Shown here in pieces: positions 1-7,373 of a stretch of 64,000 nucleotides of DNA (position 1 is the stretch's first letter; the number at the start of each line of letters is the position of its first letter). The DNA comes from Streptomyces flavofungini. GTDB lineage: Bacteria; Actinomycetota; Actinomycetes; Streptomycetales; Streptomycetaceae. The position numbers and the translations under genes were made by a program. The notes beneath the pieces are model-generated. The model saw nothing but the letters and a program-made list of their open reading frames with translations. It did not search any database and was not told the DNA's origin. The stretch is from assembly GCF_014650815.1 (NCBI RefSeq), contig NZ_BMVR01000009.1, positions 1-64,000 of the forward strand, read 5' to 3'.

Positions 1-1244
1 GGGGTGGTGGGCTTGGCCTGGGTGTTGGGTTCCGGGGTGGCCGGGGTGGTGGGCTCTGCCGGGGTGTCGTGTTCCGAGGTGGCCGGGGTGGCGGGCTCGG
101 GCGCGACGGGTGCGGGAGCCTGCGGCTCGGTCTCGGGGGCTGCCTGCGGGTCGACGACGGTGGGCGGCTCGGTGGCCGCCTGTGGGTCGGCGTCGGTGGG
201 TGCCTCGGTGGCTGCCGGGGTCTCGGCGGCGGTGGGCGCCGGGGCTGCCGGGGTCTCGGCGGCGGTGGGCGCCGGGGCTGCCGGGGTCTCGGCGGTGGCG
301 GTTGCCTGGTCGGCTGGGGCCTCGGCGGTGGCGGTTGCCTGGTCGGCTGGGGCCTCGGCGGTGGCGGTTGCCTGGTCGGCTGGGGCCTCGACGGCGGTGG
401 TTGCCTGGTCGGCTGGGGCCTCGACGGCGGTGGTCGCCTGGTCGGCCGGGTGCTCGGCGGTGGCGGTTGCCGGATCTGTGGAGGTCTCGGCGGCGGTGGT
501 TGCCTGGGCTGCCGGGTGCTCGGCGGTGGCGGTTGCCGGGCCTGCGGAGGTCTCGGTGTCGGTGGCTGCCGGGTCGGCCGGGGTCTCGGTGTTGATGGGT
601 GCCGGGTCGGCCGGGTGCTCGGTGTTGATGGGTGCCGGGTCGGACGGGGGCTCGGGGGCCGTCACGTCGGTGGGAGCCTCGGCGGCTGCGGTGGGCTGGG
701 TGGGTGTTGCCGTGGGGTCACCCTGATGTTGGGAGTCACGGGTGGGCGGGTGGGAGTCATCCGCCGCGGAGCGGCGGGCCGGGACACGCACCGACACGTT
801 GTCGAAGGCCTCGGCCACCAGCGCCTCCGCGGCCGAGCGCCGACCGACGGCCGACCTGGGCGCACCCTCCGCCGAGGCCCCCAGAAGCGCCCCCGAATGC
901 GCCGCCGAGACTTCCGCCGGACTGGCCGACGCCGAAGCAGAAGCCGACGGAGCCCCCGAAGCAGCCCCCGACGTCAAGCCCTCCGCGGCAGCGGAAGCCT
1001 CCGTCGACCGGGCCGAGCCCGACGCCGAGCCCGACGCCGAGCCCTCCGCGGCAGCGGAATCCGCCGAGCCCGCGCCAGGCGTGGGCGAGCCGGACGCCGG
1101 TTCGCTCGGCGACGCGGAAACCGCAGAGGCCTCCGCCGACCCCGAGGCCGCTCCCGACCCCGAGGCCGAGTCGGCCTCAGAAACCGTAGAGGCAGAGGCG
1201 GACTTCCGTCGGAAGACAGCTCGCAGACGTCCCAGAATGCCCAT
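1..1244 (-). CDS. vWA-domain (Ter-associated type) protein, N-terminal part, truncated by window edge
   Basis: About 414 codons of an uninterrupted reverse-strand frame that continues past the left edge. The chosen ATG gives MGILGRLRAVFRRK and has AAGGG 8 nt upstream; an ATG six codons earlier lacks this. A short basic start is followed by a long low-complexity Ala/Ser/Glu stretch, a short conserved-looking block LVAEAFDNVSV at residues 141-151, then Ala/Pro/Thr-rich 11-residue repeats. Streptomyces vWA proteins associated with tellurium-resistance genes have this plan (MGI..LR start, disordered region with an xAFDN block, C-terminal vWA domain). The vWA domain itself is not visible, so the family call is inference. 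It is transcribed divergently from phoX. Confidence 0.6.
   Translation of the reverse strand, partial: MGILGRLRAVFRRKSASASTVSEADSASGSGAASGSAEASAVSASPSEPASGSPTPGAGSADSAAAEGSASGSASGSARSTEASAAAEGLTSGAASGAPSASASASASPAEVSAAHSGALLGASAEGAPRSAVGRRSAAEALVAEAFDNVSVRVPARRSAADDSHPPTRDSQHQGDPTATPTQPTAAAEAPTDVTAPEPPSDPAPINTEHPADPAPINTETPADPAATDTETSAGPATATAEHPAAQATTAAETSTDPATATAEHPADQATTAVEAPADQATTAVEAPADQATATAEAPADQATATAEAPADQATATAETPAAPAPTAAETPAAPAPTAAETPAATEAPTDADPQAATEPPTVVDPQAAPETEPQAPAPVAPEPATPATSEHDTPAEPTTPATPEPNTQAKPTT
226..654 (-). repeat. 33-bp in-frame tandem repeat, 13 units
   Basis: Thirteen consecutive 33-bp units, each encoding 11 residues of the form EAPADQATATA on the reverse strand. Units 3-5 (292-390) are identical or nearly so; the outer units diverge to forms such as ETPAAPAPTAA and ETPADPAPINT. 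The units keep frame, so they extend a Pro/Ala/Thr-rich flexible region of the vWA-type protein. Copy number is likely to vary between strains. Confidence 0.9.
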
Positions 1245-1423
1245 ATGCCCAACCCTTCGCATGACTTGTTCCCGGCGCCAGCCCCTGGCCATGAGGGACA
1301 CGTAAGGTTAGCGGCCGCCTCCCGGGACGAGCAGACGGGCCGGACGGGGCGGCCTCCGGGGCCGGGCGGCCGGGCCGGTGCGGGCGGAGCCCGGGCGGGG
1401 TGGGTGGGCGGGAACGGACATGG

Positions 1424-1456
1424 ATTCACCCTCCGTTCACCCGCAGTCCCCCAGCG
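1424..1456 (+). promoter_or_regulatory. PHO box (PhoP-binding direct repeats) upstream of phoX
   Basis: Two adjacent 11-nt direct repeat units, ATTCACCCTCC (1424-1434) and GTTCACCCGCA (1435-1445), followed by a weaker unit GTCCCCCAGCG (1446-1456). The Streptomyces PhoP operator is built from 11-nt GTTCACC-type repeats. It lies about 90 bp upstream of the phoX start and 180 bp upstream of the divergent vWA-type gene, so it could serve either. Confidence 0.75.
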
Positions 1457-1542
1457 GGCAGACCCCCACCCTTAGCCTCCAGCCGGAATCACCGGCAAAA
1501 AGAAGCCAAAGCGCCGTCAACCGGCCACCCATGGAGGACCCC

Positions 1543-3660
1543 GTGCGCAAGCTGCTGCCCCTGATCACCTCACACCCGGGCGGCTCCGGCGGCCGCTCGG
1601 CCATGACGTGCCGGTTCCGCTGTGGCGACGCCTGCTTCCACCCGGTGCCCAACACCAGCGACAACGAGTACTTGGGCGATGTCATAGCGGGCGCGCTGAG
1701 CCGCCGCTCGATGATGCGCGCCGCGGCCGTCGTCACGGTCGCGGCGAGCGCGACGGGCGGCCTCGCCCTGGCCCCGGGCGCGGCGGAGGCACAGGCGGCC
1801 CCCGCCGCCGAGGCGACCCGGAGGAAACCCGCGGCCAAGAAAGCGGCCCGGGGCCTCCGCTTCACCCCCGTCGCGCCCAACACCGCGGACACGGTCACCG
1901 TCCCCGGCGGCTACGGCCAGAACGTGGTGATCCGCTGGGGCGAGCCCATCCTGCGCGGCGCCCCGGCCTTCGACCCGGACAAGCAGTCGGCCAAGGCGCA
2001 GGCGGGCCAGTTCGGTTACAACAACGACTTCCTGAGCCTGCTGCCGCTGCCCGGCGAGCGGCACGGGGAGGACCACGGCCGCCAGGTCCTCGTGGCGAAC
2101 CACGAGTACACGGACGAAATCCTCATGTTCAAGGGGTACGACGCCAAGAACCCCACCCGCGAGCAGGTGGAGATCGCGTGGGCGGCCCACGGCCTGTCCG
2201 TGGTCGTGGTCGAGGGCGAGCGCAAGAGCGGCGCGCTGCGCCCCGTGCCGCGTCACCACCTGAACCGCCGCCTCACGGTGACCAGCAAGTTCCACCTCAC
2301 GGGCCCCGCCGCCCGCAGCGAGTTCGTCCGCACGAAGGCGGACCCGCGCGGCGTCACCGTCTTCGGCACCCTCAACAACTGCTCGGGCGGCACCACTCCG
2401 TGGGGCACGACGCTGCACGGCGAGGAGAACTTCAACCAGTACTTCGCCAACGCGGAGAAGGTCACCGACCCGACGCAGGCCGCGCGCCTGAAGCGCTACG
2501 GCGTCGCGGGCGGGGAGTCCGAGCGCAAGTGGGAGCGTTTCGACGACCGCTTCGACCTCACCAAGGAGCCGAACGAGCCCAACCGCTTCGGCTGGGTCGT
2601 CGAACTCGACCCGTACGACCCGGACTCCGCCCCGCGCAAGCGCACCGCGCTCGGCCGCTTCAAGCACGAGGGCGCCCAGCCGCGCCTGACCCGCGACGGC
2701 CGCCCGGTCGTGTACATGGGCGACGACGAGCGCTTCGACTACGTCTACAAGTTCGTCAGCAGCAAGCGCATGGCCAAGGGCAACTCCCGCTGGGCCCGCG
2801 AGCACAACCTGACGCTCCTCGACGAGGGCACCCTGTACGTCGCCAAGTTCACCGGTGACTCCCCGGCCGCGGAGATCGACGGCACGGGCAAGCTGCCGTC
2901 CGACGGCGAGTTCGACGGCGGCGGCAGGTGGATCCCGCTGGCCACCGCGTACGCGGGCGGCAAGGCCGTCTCGCACGTCGACGGCATGACCGCCGACGAG
3001 GTGTACGTCTTCACGCGCCTCGCCGGTGACAAGGTCGGCGCCACGAAGATGGACCGCCCCGAGGACATCGAGCCCTCGCCGGCCACCGGCAAGGTGTACG
3101 TCGCCCTGACGAACAACACCGACCGGGGCAAGCCCGGCAAGGACGGCGCCGACGAGGCCAACCCGCGCAACCTCAACAAGCACGGCCAGGTCCTGGAGCT
3201 CACCGAGTCCCGCAACCGCCCGGAGGCCACCCGCTTCGGCTGGAACCTCTTCCTCGTCGCGGGCGACCCGAACGACCCGGCCACCTACTTCGCGGGCTTC
3301 CCCAAGGACAAGGTCAGCCCCATCTCCTGCCCCGACAACGTCGCCTTCGACCCGCACGGCAACCTGTGGATCTCCACCGACGGCAACCAGCTCGGCTCCC
3401 ACGACGGCCTGTTCGGCGTCGCCACGAAGGGCGGCCGGCGCGGTGAACTGAAGCAGTTCCTCACCATGCCGAAGGGCGCGGAGACCTGCGGCCCGCTCGT
3501 CCAGGACCGCCGCGTCCTGGTCGCCGTGCAGCACCCGGGCGAGGTCGACGGCGCGTCCGTCGAGAAGCCCGCGAGCGCCTGGCCCGACGGCCCCGGCAAG
3601 CTCGTCCGCCCGGCGGTCGTGTCGGTGTGGCGCGAGGACGGCTGCGACATCGGCGTCTGA
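1543..3660 (+). CDS. phoX: PhoX-family alkaline phosphatase (DUF839), Tat-exported
   Basis: A 705-residue protein. The GTG start at 1543 is preferred because GGAGG sits 5 nt upstream; the ATG at 1531 would contain that ribosome site. Residues 52-90 form a Tat signal, SRRSMMRAAAV followed by a hydrophobic stretch and an Ala-rich cleavage region. The block NNCSGGTTPWGT (Cys about residue 280) matches the PhoX motif whose Cys ligates the Fe/Ca cofactor. The body shows acidic and aromatic blocks typical of the six-bladed PhoX fold. PhoX enzymes release phosphate from phosphate esters outside the cell under phosphate starvation. The PHO box upstream supports PhoP control, and a strong hairpin closes the gene. 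Confidence 0.92.
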   Translation: MRKLLPLITSHPGGSGGRSAMTCRFRCGDACFHPVPNTSDNEYLGDVIAGALSRRSMMRAAAVVTVAASATGGLALAPGAAEAQAAPAAEATRRKPAAKKAARGLRFTPVAPNTADTVTVPGGYGQNVVIRWGEPILRGAPAFDPDKQSAKAQAGQFGYNNDFLSLLPLPGERHGEDHGRQVLVANHEYTDEILMFKGYDAKNPTREQVEIAWAAHGLSVVVVEGERKSGALRPVPRHHLNRRLTVTSKFHLTGPAARSEFVRTKADPRGVTVFGTLNNCSGGTTPWGTTLHGEENFNQYFANAEKVTDPTQAARLKRYGVAGGESERKWERFDDRFDLTKEPNEPNRFGWVVELDPYDPDSAPRKRTALGRFKHEGAQPRLTRDGRPVVYMGDDERFDYVYKFVSSKRMAKGNSRWAREHNLTLLDEGTLYVAKFTGDSPAAEIDGTGKLPSDGEFDGGGRWIPLATAYAGGKAVSHVDGMTADEVYVFTRLAGDKVGATKMDRPEDIEPSPATGKVYVALTNNTDRGKPGKDGADEANPRNLNKHGQVLELTESRNRPEATRFGWNLFLVAGDPNDPATYFAGFPKDKVSPISCPDNVAFDPHGNLWISTDGNQLGSHDGLFGVATKGGRRGELKQFLTMPKGAETCGPLVQDRRVLVAVQHPGEVDGASVEKPASAWPDGPGKLVRPAVVSVWREDGCDIGV

Positions 3661-3685
3661 GCAGGCGTTCTGTACGTGGCGTGAG

Positions 3686-3732
3686 TACGTGGTCGGGGCG
3701 CCCCTCCACCGGAAGGGCGCCCCGACCACGTA
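3686..3732. terminator. Bidirectional terminator between phoX and the convergent secreted-protein gene
   Basis: Perfect 18-bp inverted repeat: left arm 3686-3703 (TACGTGGTCGGGGCGCCC), right arm 3715-3732, 11-nt loop. It lies between the convergent genes ending at 3660 and 3743, so it can end transcription from both sides. Confidence 0.85.
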
Positions 3733-3742
3733 TCAGATCCTG

Positions 3743-4969
3743 CTAGTTGCCCTGCTGCTTGCGCCGGTACATCGCGAAGCCCAGGCCCGCCGCGCCGAGC
3801 GCCGCCATGCCGCCGCCCGCGGCGACCAGCGGGGTGCCGTGCGAGGCGGGGGAGGCGTTCTCGGCGCCCGCGCGCACGCCGCCCTGCGGGACGGTCCGGT
3901 CGGCGCCGGTCCCCGCACCGGAGCCGGTGTGGTGGGTGGGGTGCGGCTTCGGCTTGGCGCCGCCCTCGACCCAGCCCTTCATGGTGCCGTCGGGGTTGAG
4001 GACGAAGTGGGCGCCGTTGTGCTGCCCGTACGCGGCCTTGTCGCCGCGCTGCTTCAGGGTGTCCCAGACGATCTTCTTGCCGCCGCCGGGCGCCTTGGCG
4101 ATCAGGTCGGCCTCGTACCCGCCCTTGGTCCTGTAGACCTTGGCGTCGAAGCCGGTCTTTCCGAGGTTCGGGTACTCGCGCACGAAGGTGCGCTTCTTCG
4201 CGGGCCCCGGCTTGGGCTTCGGCGGGGTCGGCTTGCCGGTCTTGGTGAGCGTGCCGTCGGCGGTGAGGGTGAAGACGCAGCCGCCGATCTTCGTGGACGC
4301 GGGCTTGATGTACGCCTGCACGGAGCCCTTCGGGGCGCCCTTCCGGAAGATCTGGGCCTTGGCGCTGCGGGCGGAGGCGTTGACGTCGACCTTGGCGGTC
4401 CAGCCGTTGCCGAGGCTCACACTCCCCTTGGAGACCCAGCCGCCGGGAACCGGCTTGTCCTTGTCTTCGTTGTCCTGGTCCCCGCTGCCGGACCTGCTGA
4501 CCGAGCCGTCCGACGTGAGCGTGAAGGCGTAGCCGTCGATCTTCGTGCTCGCCGACCGGCCCTCGGCGCTCAGCGAGCCCTTCGGGGTGCCGTCCAGGGA
4601 GATCTGCGCCTTGGCGGACCGGGCGGAGGCGTTCACCTCGACGTCCGCGGTCCAGCCGCCGCCGAGCGAGACAGTGCCCTTGGACTCCCAGCCGCCGGGG
4701 ACGGGCTTGTCGGGGTCGGTCTTGTCGTCGGGCGTGGTCTTGTCGTCCGGGGTCGTCTTGTCGTCCGGCGTGGGGGTGACCTTGTCGTCCGGCGTGGGCG
4801 TCGGGTCGGGGGTCGGCGTCTGGTCGCCGTCGGCCTGGTCGCCCGGCGCGACCTGGGGCCGCGGGGCCGACGGCGCGTCCGCGAACGCGGCGGTGGTGGG
4901 GACGGCGAGCGCGGCGATCGCGCCGGTGGCGATGGCGGCGGTGCGGATGGTGCGTCGGGTGGCGCGCAT
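3743..4969 (-). CDS. Secreted, C-terminally anchored protein with three tandem ~70-residue modules
   Basis: A 408-residue protein of no family I recognise. It starts MRATRRTIRTAAIATGAIAA with a Sec signal ending near AFA-DAPS, followed by a Thr/Pro/Asp linker of TPDDK-type repeats. Two clearly related modules follow, each opening PGGWxSKGxVSLGxGWTA, then VNASARSAKAQI, and closing FTLTxDGxxxxxG. A third, diverged module before residue 330 (GYEADLIAKA ... HFVLNPDGTMKGW) keeps the closing pattern. A Pro/His/Gly spacer leads to a hydrophobic helix and the basic tail MYRRKQQGN, a surface-anchor layout, although no clear LPxTG or LAxTG motif is present. It is convergent with phoX. Cell-surface location is inferred; binding function is unknown. 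Confidence 0.8.
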   Translation of the reverse strand: MRATRRTIRTAAIATGAIAALAVPTTAAFADAPSAPRPQVAPGDQADGDQTPTPDPTPTPDDKVTPTPDDKTTPDDKTTPDDKTDPDKPVPGGWESKGTVSLGGGWTADVEVNASARSAKAQISLDGTPKGSLSAEGRSASTKIDGYAFTLTSDGSVSRSGSGDQDNEDKDKPVPGGWVSKGSVSLGNGWTAKVDVNASARSAKAQIFRKGAPKGSVQAYIKPASTKIGGCVFTLTADGTLTKTGKPTPPKPKPGPAKKRTFVREYPNLGKTGFDAKVYRTKGGYEADLIAKAPGGGKKIVWDTLKQRGDKAAYGQHNGAHFVLNPDGTMKGWVEGGAKPKPHPTHHTGSGAGTGADRTVPQGGVRAGAENASPASHGTPLVAAGGGMAALGAAGLGFAMYRRKQQGN

Positions 4970-5145
4970 GGCGTGGACTTCCCTCGTGGCTGGCTTGCGT
5001 ACTGTCCGTCTTTGTGCCCCTTTGCGGTGGCGACGGATATGAAGCTACGGGCGCGATGTGTGCGTCATCCGTAGGGAACGTAACAACCGGCCGGATACCG
5101 TGACGCGGAACCGTAAAACGGTATAAACCGCAGGTCAGGTGGGGT

Positions 5146-6291
5146 TCAGAGGGGGGTGGGGCGAAGGTCCTGAGAAGGGGCGGGACCAAGGTCCGGGGGC
5201 GGGGCGGTGGCCGCGGCGGGGACGGGCGAGGCGATGGGGACGGGGGCGGCGATGGGGGCCGGTATCGCCAGGGGGGCGGGCGCCGGGGCCAGGCTCGGGA
5301 CCGAGGACGAGGGGATGTCTCTGTTGCCGCGTCTGCCGCCGCTTCCCGCGTCGCCGCTGCGTCTGTTGCCGAGCAGCCAGTCCTGATAGGCCGGGGACTC
5401 TGCCGCGGCCTCCCAGTACGCGGCCTCCAGCTCGCCGTAGACCGCGTCCAGCTCGGCCGTCGTGCGGGCGGCGACGAGCAGCCGGACCCCGAGCGGATCA
5501 CCGGCCAGGGGTCTGACGGCCATGTCGGGTCTCGCCACGGAGGTGGGCTGGCAGACGGTGACGACTTCGCCGGTGGCGACGAGGGTGGCGGCGGTGAGGT
5601 AATCCCCGTGCAGGACCCGCGGACTGAGTCCGGCCTCCCTCAGCACCCTTTGCAATCCGTCCCATTCGCCATCGACGGTCGGGTCGACCATCCACCGGTC
5701 GGCGGCGAGGTCGGTGAGCTGGACGACGTCCTTGCGGGTGGCGGGATGGTCGGCGGCGAGGGAGACGAACTGGGGCTCACGGTCGACGAGGACCCGTCTG
5801 CGGAGCCCGTCGGGGAGGCGGAGGGGGGAGCCCTCGACCTCGTGGACGAAGGCGATGTCAAGCTGACCGCTGGCCACCATTTGCAGGAGCGCGTTCGCGG
5901 AGACGTCCATCTGGAGGGAGGTCTCGATGCCGGGGCTGCGGTGCCGCAGCCGGCGCAGCCAGCCGGGTATGGCGCGGCTCGCGGTGGAGCCGATACGCAG
6001 CTGCGGGGTGCCGTCGTCGGCGCGGGTGGCCGCGGCCCGGGCCTCGCTGACCAGGGCGCGCATCTCCACGACGAGGGGCCGGGCCCGGCTGAGGACGATG
6101 CGGCCGAGCGGGGTGGGACGGCAGCCGGTGCGCTCGCGGGCGAACAGCTCGCCGCCGACGGCGTGCTCGATGCGGCGGAGCTGGGTGGTCAGGGAGGGCT
6201 GGCTCATGCCGAGTTGGCGGGCGGCCTTGTGCAGGCTTCCGGTGTCGGCGATGGCACAGAGTGCGCGGAGATGCCTGACCTCGAGCTCCAT
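5146..6291 (-). CDS. snpR: LysR-family regulator of the divergent snapalysin gene
   Basis: A 381-residue protein starting MELEVRHLRALCAIADTGSL. Residues 1-60 are a LysR winged helix-turn-helix (HKAARQLGMSQPSLTTQLRRIE); residues about 90-295 are the substrate-binding effector domain. In Streptomyces, snpA is transcribed divergently from a LysR activator (snpR/mprR), and this arrangement is seen here with a T-N11-A dyad between them. The last 70 residues are a low-complexity Pro/Ala tail (API...APVPIA) that is unusual for the family. An in-frame start 21 codons upstream exists but would begin outside the LysR domain. Confidence 0.85.
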   Translation of the reverse strand: MELEVRHLRALCAIADTGSLHKAARQLGMSQPSLTTQLRRIEHAVGGELFARERTGCRPTPLGRIVLSRARPLVVEMRALVSEARAAATRADDGTPQLRIGSTASRAIPGWLRRLRHRSPGIETSLQMDVSANALLQMVASGQLDIAFVHEVEGSPLRLPDGLRRRVLVDREPQFVSLAADHPATRKDVVQLTDLAADRWMVDPTVDGEWDGLQRVLREAGLSPRVLHGDYLTAATLVATGEVVTVCQPTSVARPDMAVRPLAGDPLGVRLLVAARTTAELDAVYGELEAAYWEAAAESPAYQDWLLGNRRSGDAGSGGRRGNRDIPSSSVPSLAPAPAPLAIPAPIAAPVPIASPVPAAATAPPPDLGPAPSQDLRPTPL

Positions 6292-6387
6292 GGGCGTGAG
6301 ACTAGAACGGCTGACGTGCTCACACCAGCCTCCCAAACCCCTACGCACCCCCATGAGTTGGCACGTATGACCGGTGTCCGGATGTGC

Positions 6388-6410
6388 GGCGATAGCACCG
6401 ACCTATCGCC
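6388..6410. promoter_or_regulatory. LysR box (T-N11-A dyad) between snpR and snpA
   Basis: Arms GGCGATA (6388-6394) and TATCGCC (6404-6410) form a 7-bp perfect dyad around a 9-nt centre; T6393 and A6405 give the LysR T-N11-A signature. It sits about 95 bp upstream of snpR and 90 bp upstream of snpA, as expected for a shared activator site. Confidence 0.75.
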
Positions 6411-6500
6411 ATCTGCCATCATCCGCAGGCGCCGTGGCTCCCCGACACTCACGGGTACCGAAACGTTCACCTTTCACCGAACGAGTAGGGAGCCCCCCAC

Positions 6501-7175
6501 ATGCACAAGCGTTACCTGTCCGTCGCCGCCGCCCTCGGCCTCGCCGCCGCCGCGCTCGGAACGTCGACCGTCGCCTCGGCCGCCGACTCCCCCCGGGCCG
6601 GTGCCGACACGGCCGCGGTGTCCACGTCGGCCTCCGTCGCCCGCTACCAGGGTTCCGGTGAAGAGGCCGCCGCGAACAAGGCGTTCTTCGAGGCGGTCGT
6701 GAAGGCCGTCGCCGAGAAGCGTGCCGCGAACCCGGGCGCCAAGGCCGTCACCGTGACGTACAACGCCGCGCAGGCTCCGACCTTCCGCCAGCAGATCGCG
6801 TCGTCCACCTCCATATGGAACGCCGCCGTCTCCAACGTCAAGCTCCAGCAGGGCACCAGCGGCGCGAGCTTCTCGTACCGCGAGGGCAACGACCCGCGCG
6901 GCTCGTACGCGAGCACCGACGGCCACGGTCGCGGCTACATCTTCCTCGACTACCGCCAGAACCAGCAGTACAACTCCACCCGCGTGACCGCGCACGAGAC
7001 CGGCCACGTCCTCGGCCTCCCCGACCACTACTCGGGCCCCTGCTCCGAGCTGATGTCCGGCGGCGGCCCCGGCACGTCCTGCCAGAACGCCCAGCCCAAC
7101 TCGGCTGAGCGCGCCCGCGTCAACCAGCTGTGGGCGAACGGCCTGGCCAAGGCCATGAAGCAGGTCCAGAAGTAG
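6501..7175 (+). CDS. snpA: Snapalysin, small neutral metalloprotease (peptidase family M7)
   Basis: A 224-residue preproenzyme. The ATG follows AGGGAG by 8 nt. Residues 1-28 are a Sec signal (MHKRYLSVAAALGLAAAAL...ASA), residues about 30-85 a propeptide. The mature part contains the metzincin zinc motif HETGHVLGLPD at residues 165-175 and a Met-turn ELMSGG, with two cysteines (PCSEL and TSCQN) flanking it that probably form the family disulphide. Length and motifs match secreted Streptomyces snapalysin. It is followed by a strong hairpin, so it is probably monocistronic and activated by the divergent LysR protein. Confidence 0.95.
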   Translation: MHKRYLSVAAALGLAAAALGTSTVASAADSPRAGADTAAVSTSASVARYQGSGEEAAANKAFFEAVVKAVAEKRAANPGAKAVTVTYNAAQAPTFRQQIASSTSIWNAAVSNVKLQQGTSGASFSYREGNDPRGSYASTDGHGRGYIFLDYRQNQQYNSTRVTAHETGHVLGLPDHYSGPCSELMSGGGPGTSCQNAQPNSAERARVNQLWANGLAKAMKQVQK

Positions 7176-7223
7176 CCTGACCGGCTCCGCCCGGTCGCCC
7201 ACGGGCGCCGGACGGGCCGACTG

Positions 7224-7258
7224 ATGGTGCGGCAGCGCGTTCAGCGCTGCCGCACCAT
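7224..7258 (+). terminator. Terminator of snpA
   Basis: Perfect 15-bp inverted repeat (arms 7224-7238 and 7244-7258, loop GTTCA) followed by TCTGTTT, 49 bp after the snpA stop. Confidence 0.85.
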
Positions 7259-7373
7259 TCTGTTTCCGGCGTCTGTTTCCGGCGTGTGTTCCCGGTGTGC
7301 GCTCCTGGCCTGTGAACAGCGACGCGGGCCCCGCGTACGCGCAGGTCACCCCGCCCCCGCGATAATGGGTCAC

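Noticed and set aside
226..654. Possible CRISPR-like array
   Set aside because: Units are contiguous 33-mers without spacers and keep a reading frame.
4..1475. Glycine- and alanine-rich plus-strand open frames at the left edge
   Set aside because: Low-complexity translations of the repeat DNA. The reverse-strand frame has a ribosome site, a conserved N-terminus and better codon positions.
5139..5516. Plus-strand frame opposite the snpR tail
   Set aside because: Arg/Gly/Pro shadow of the Ala-Pro coding region.
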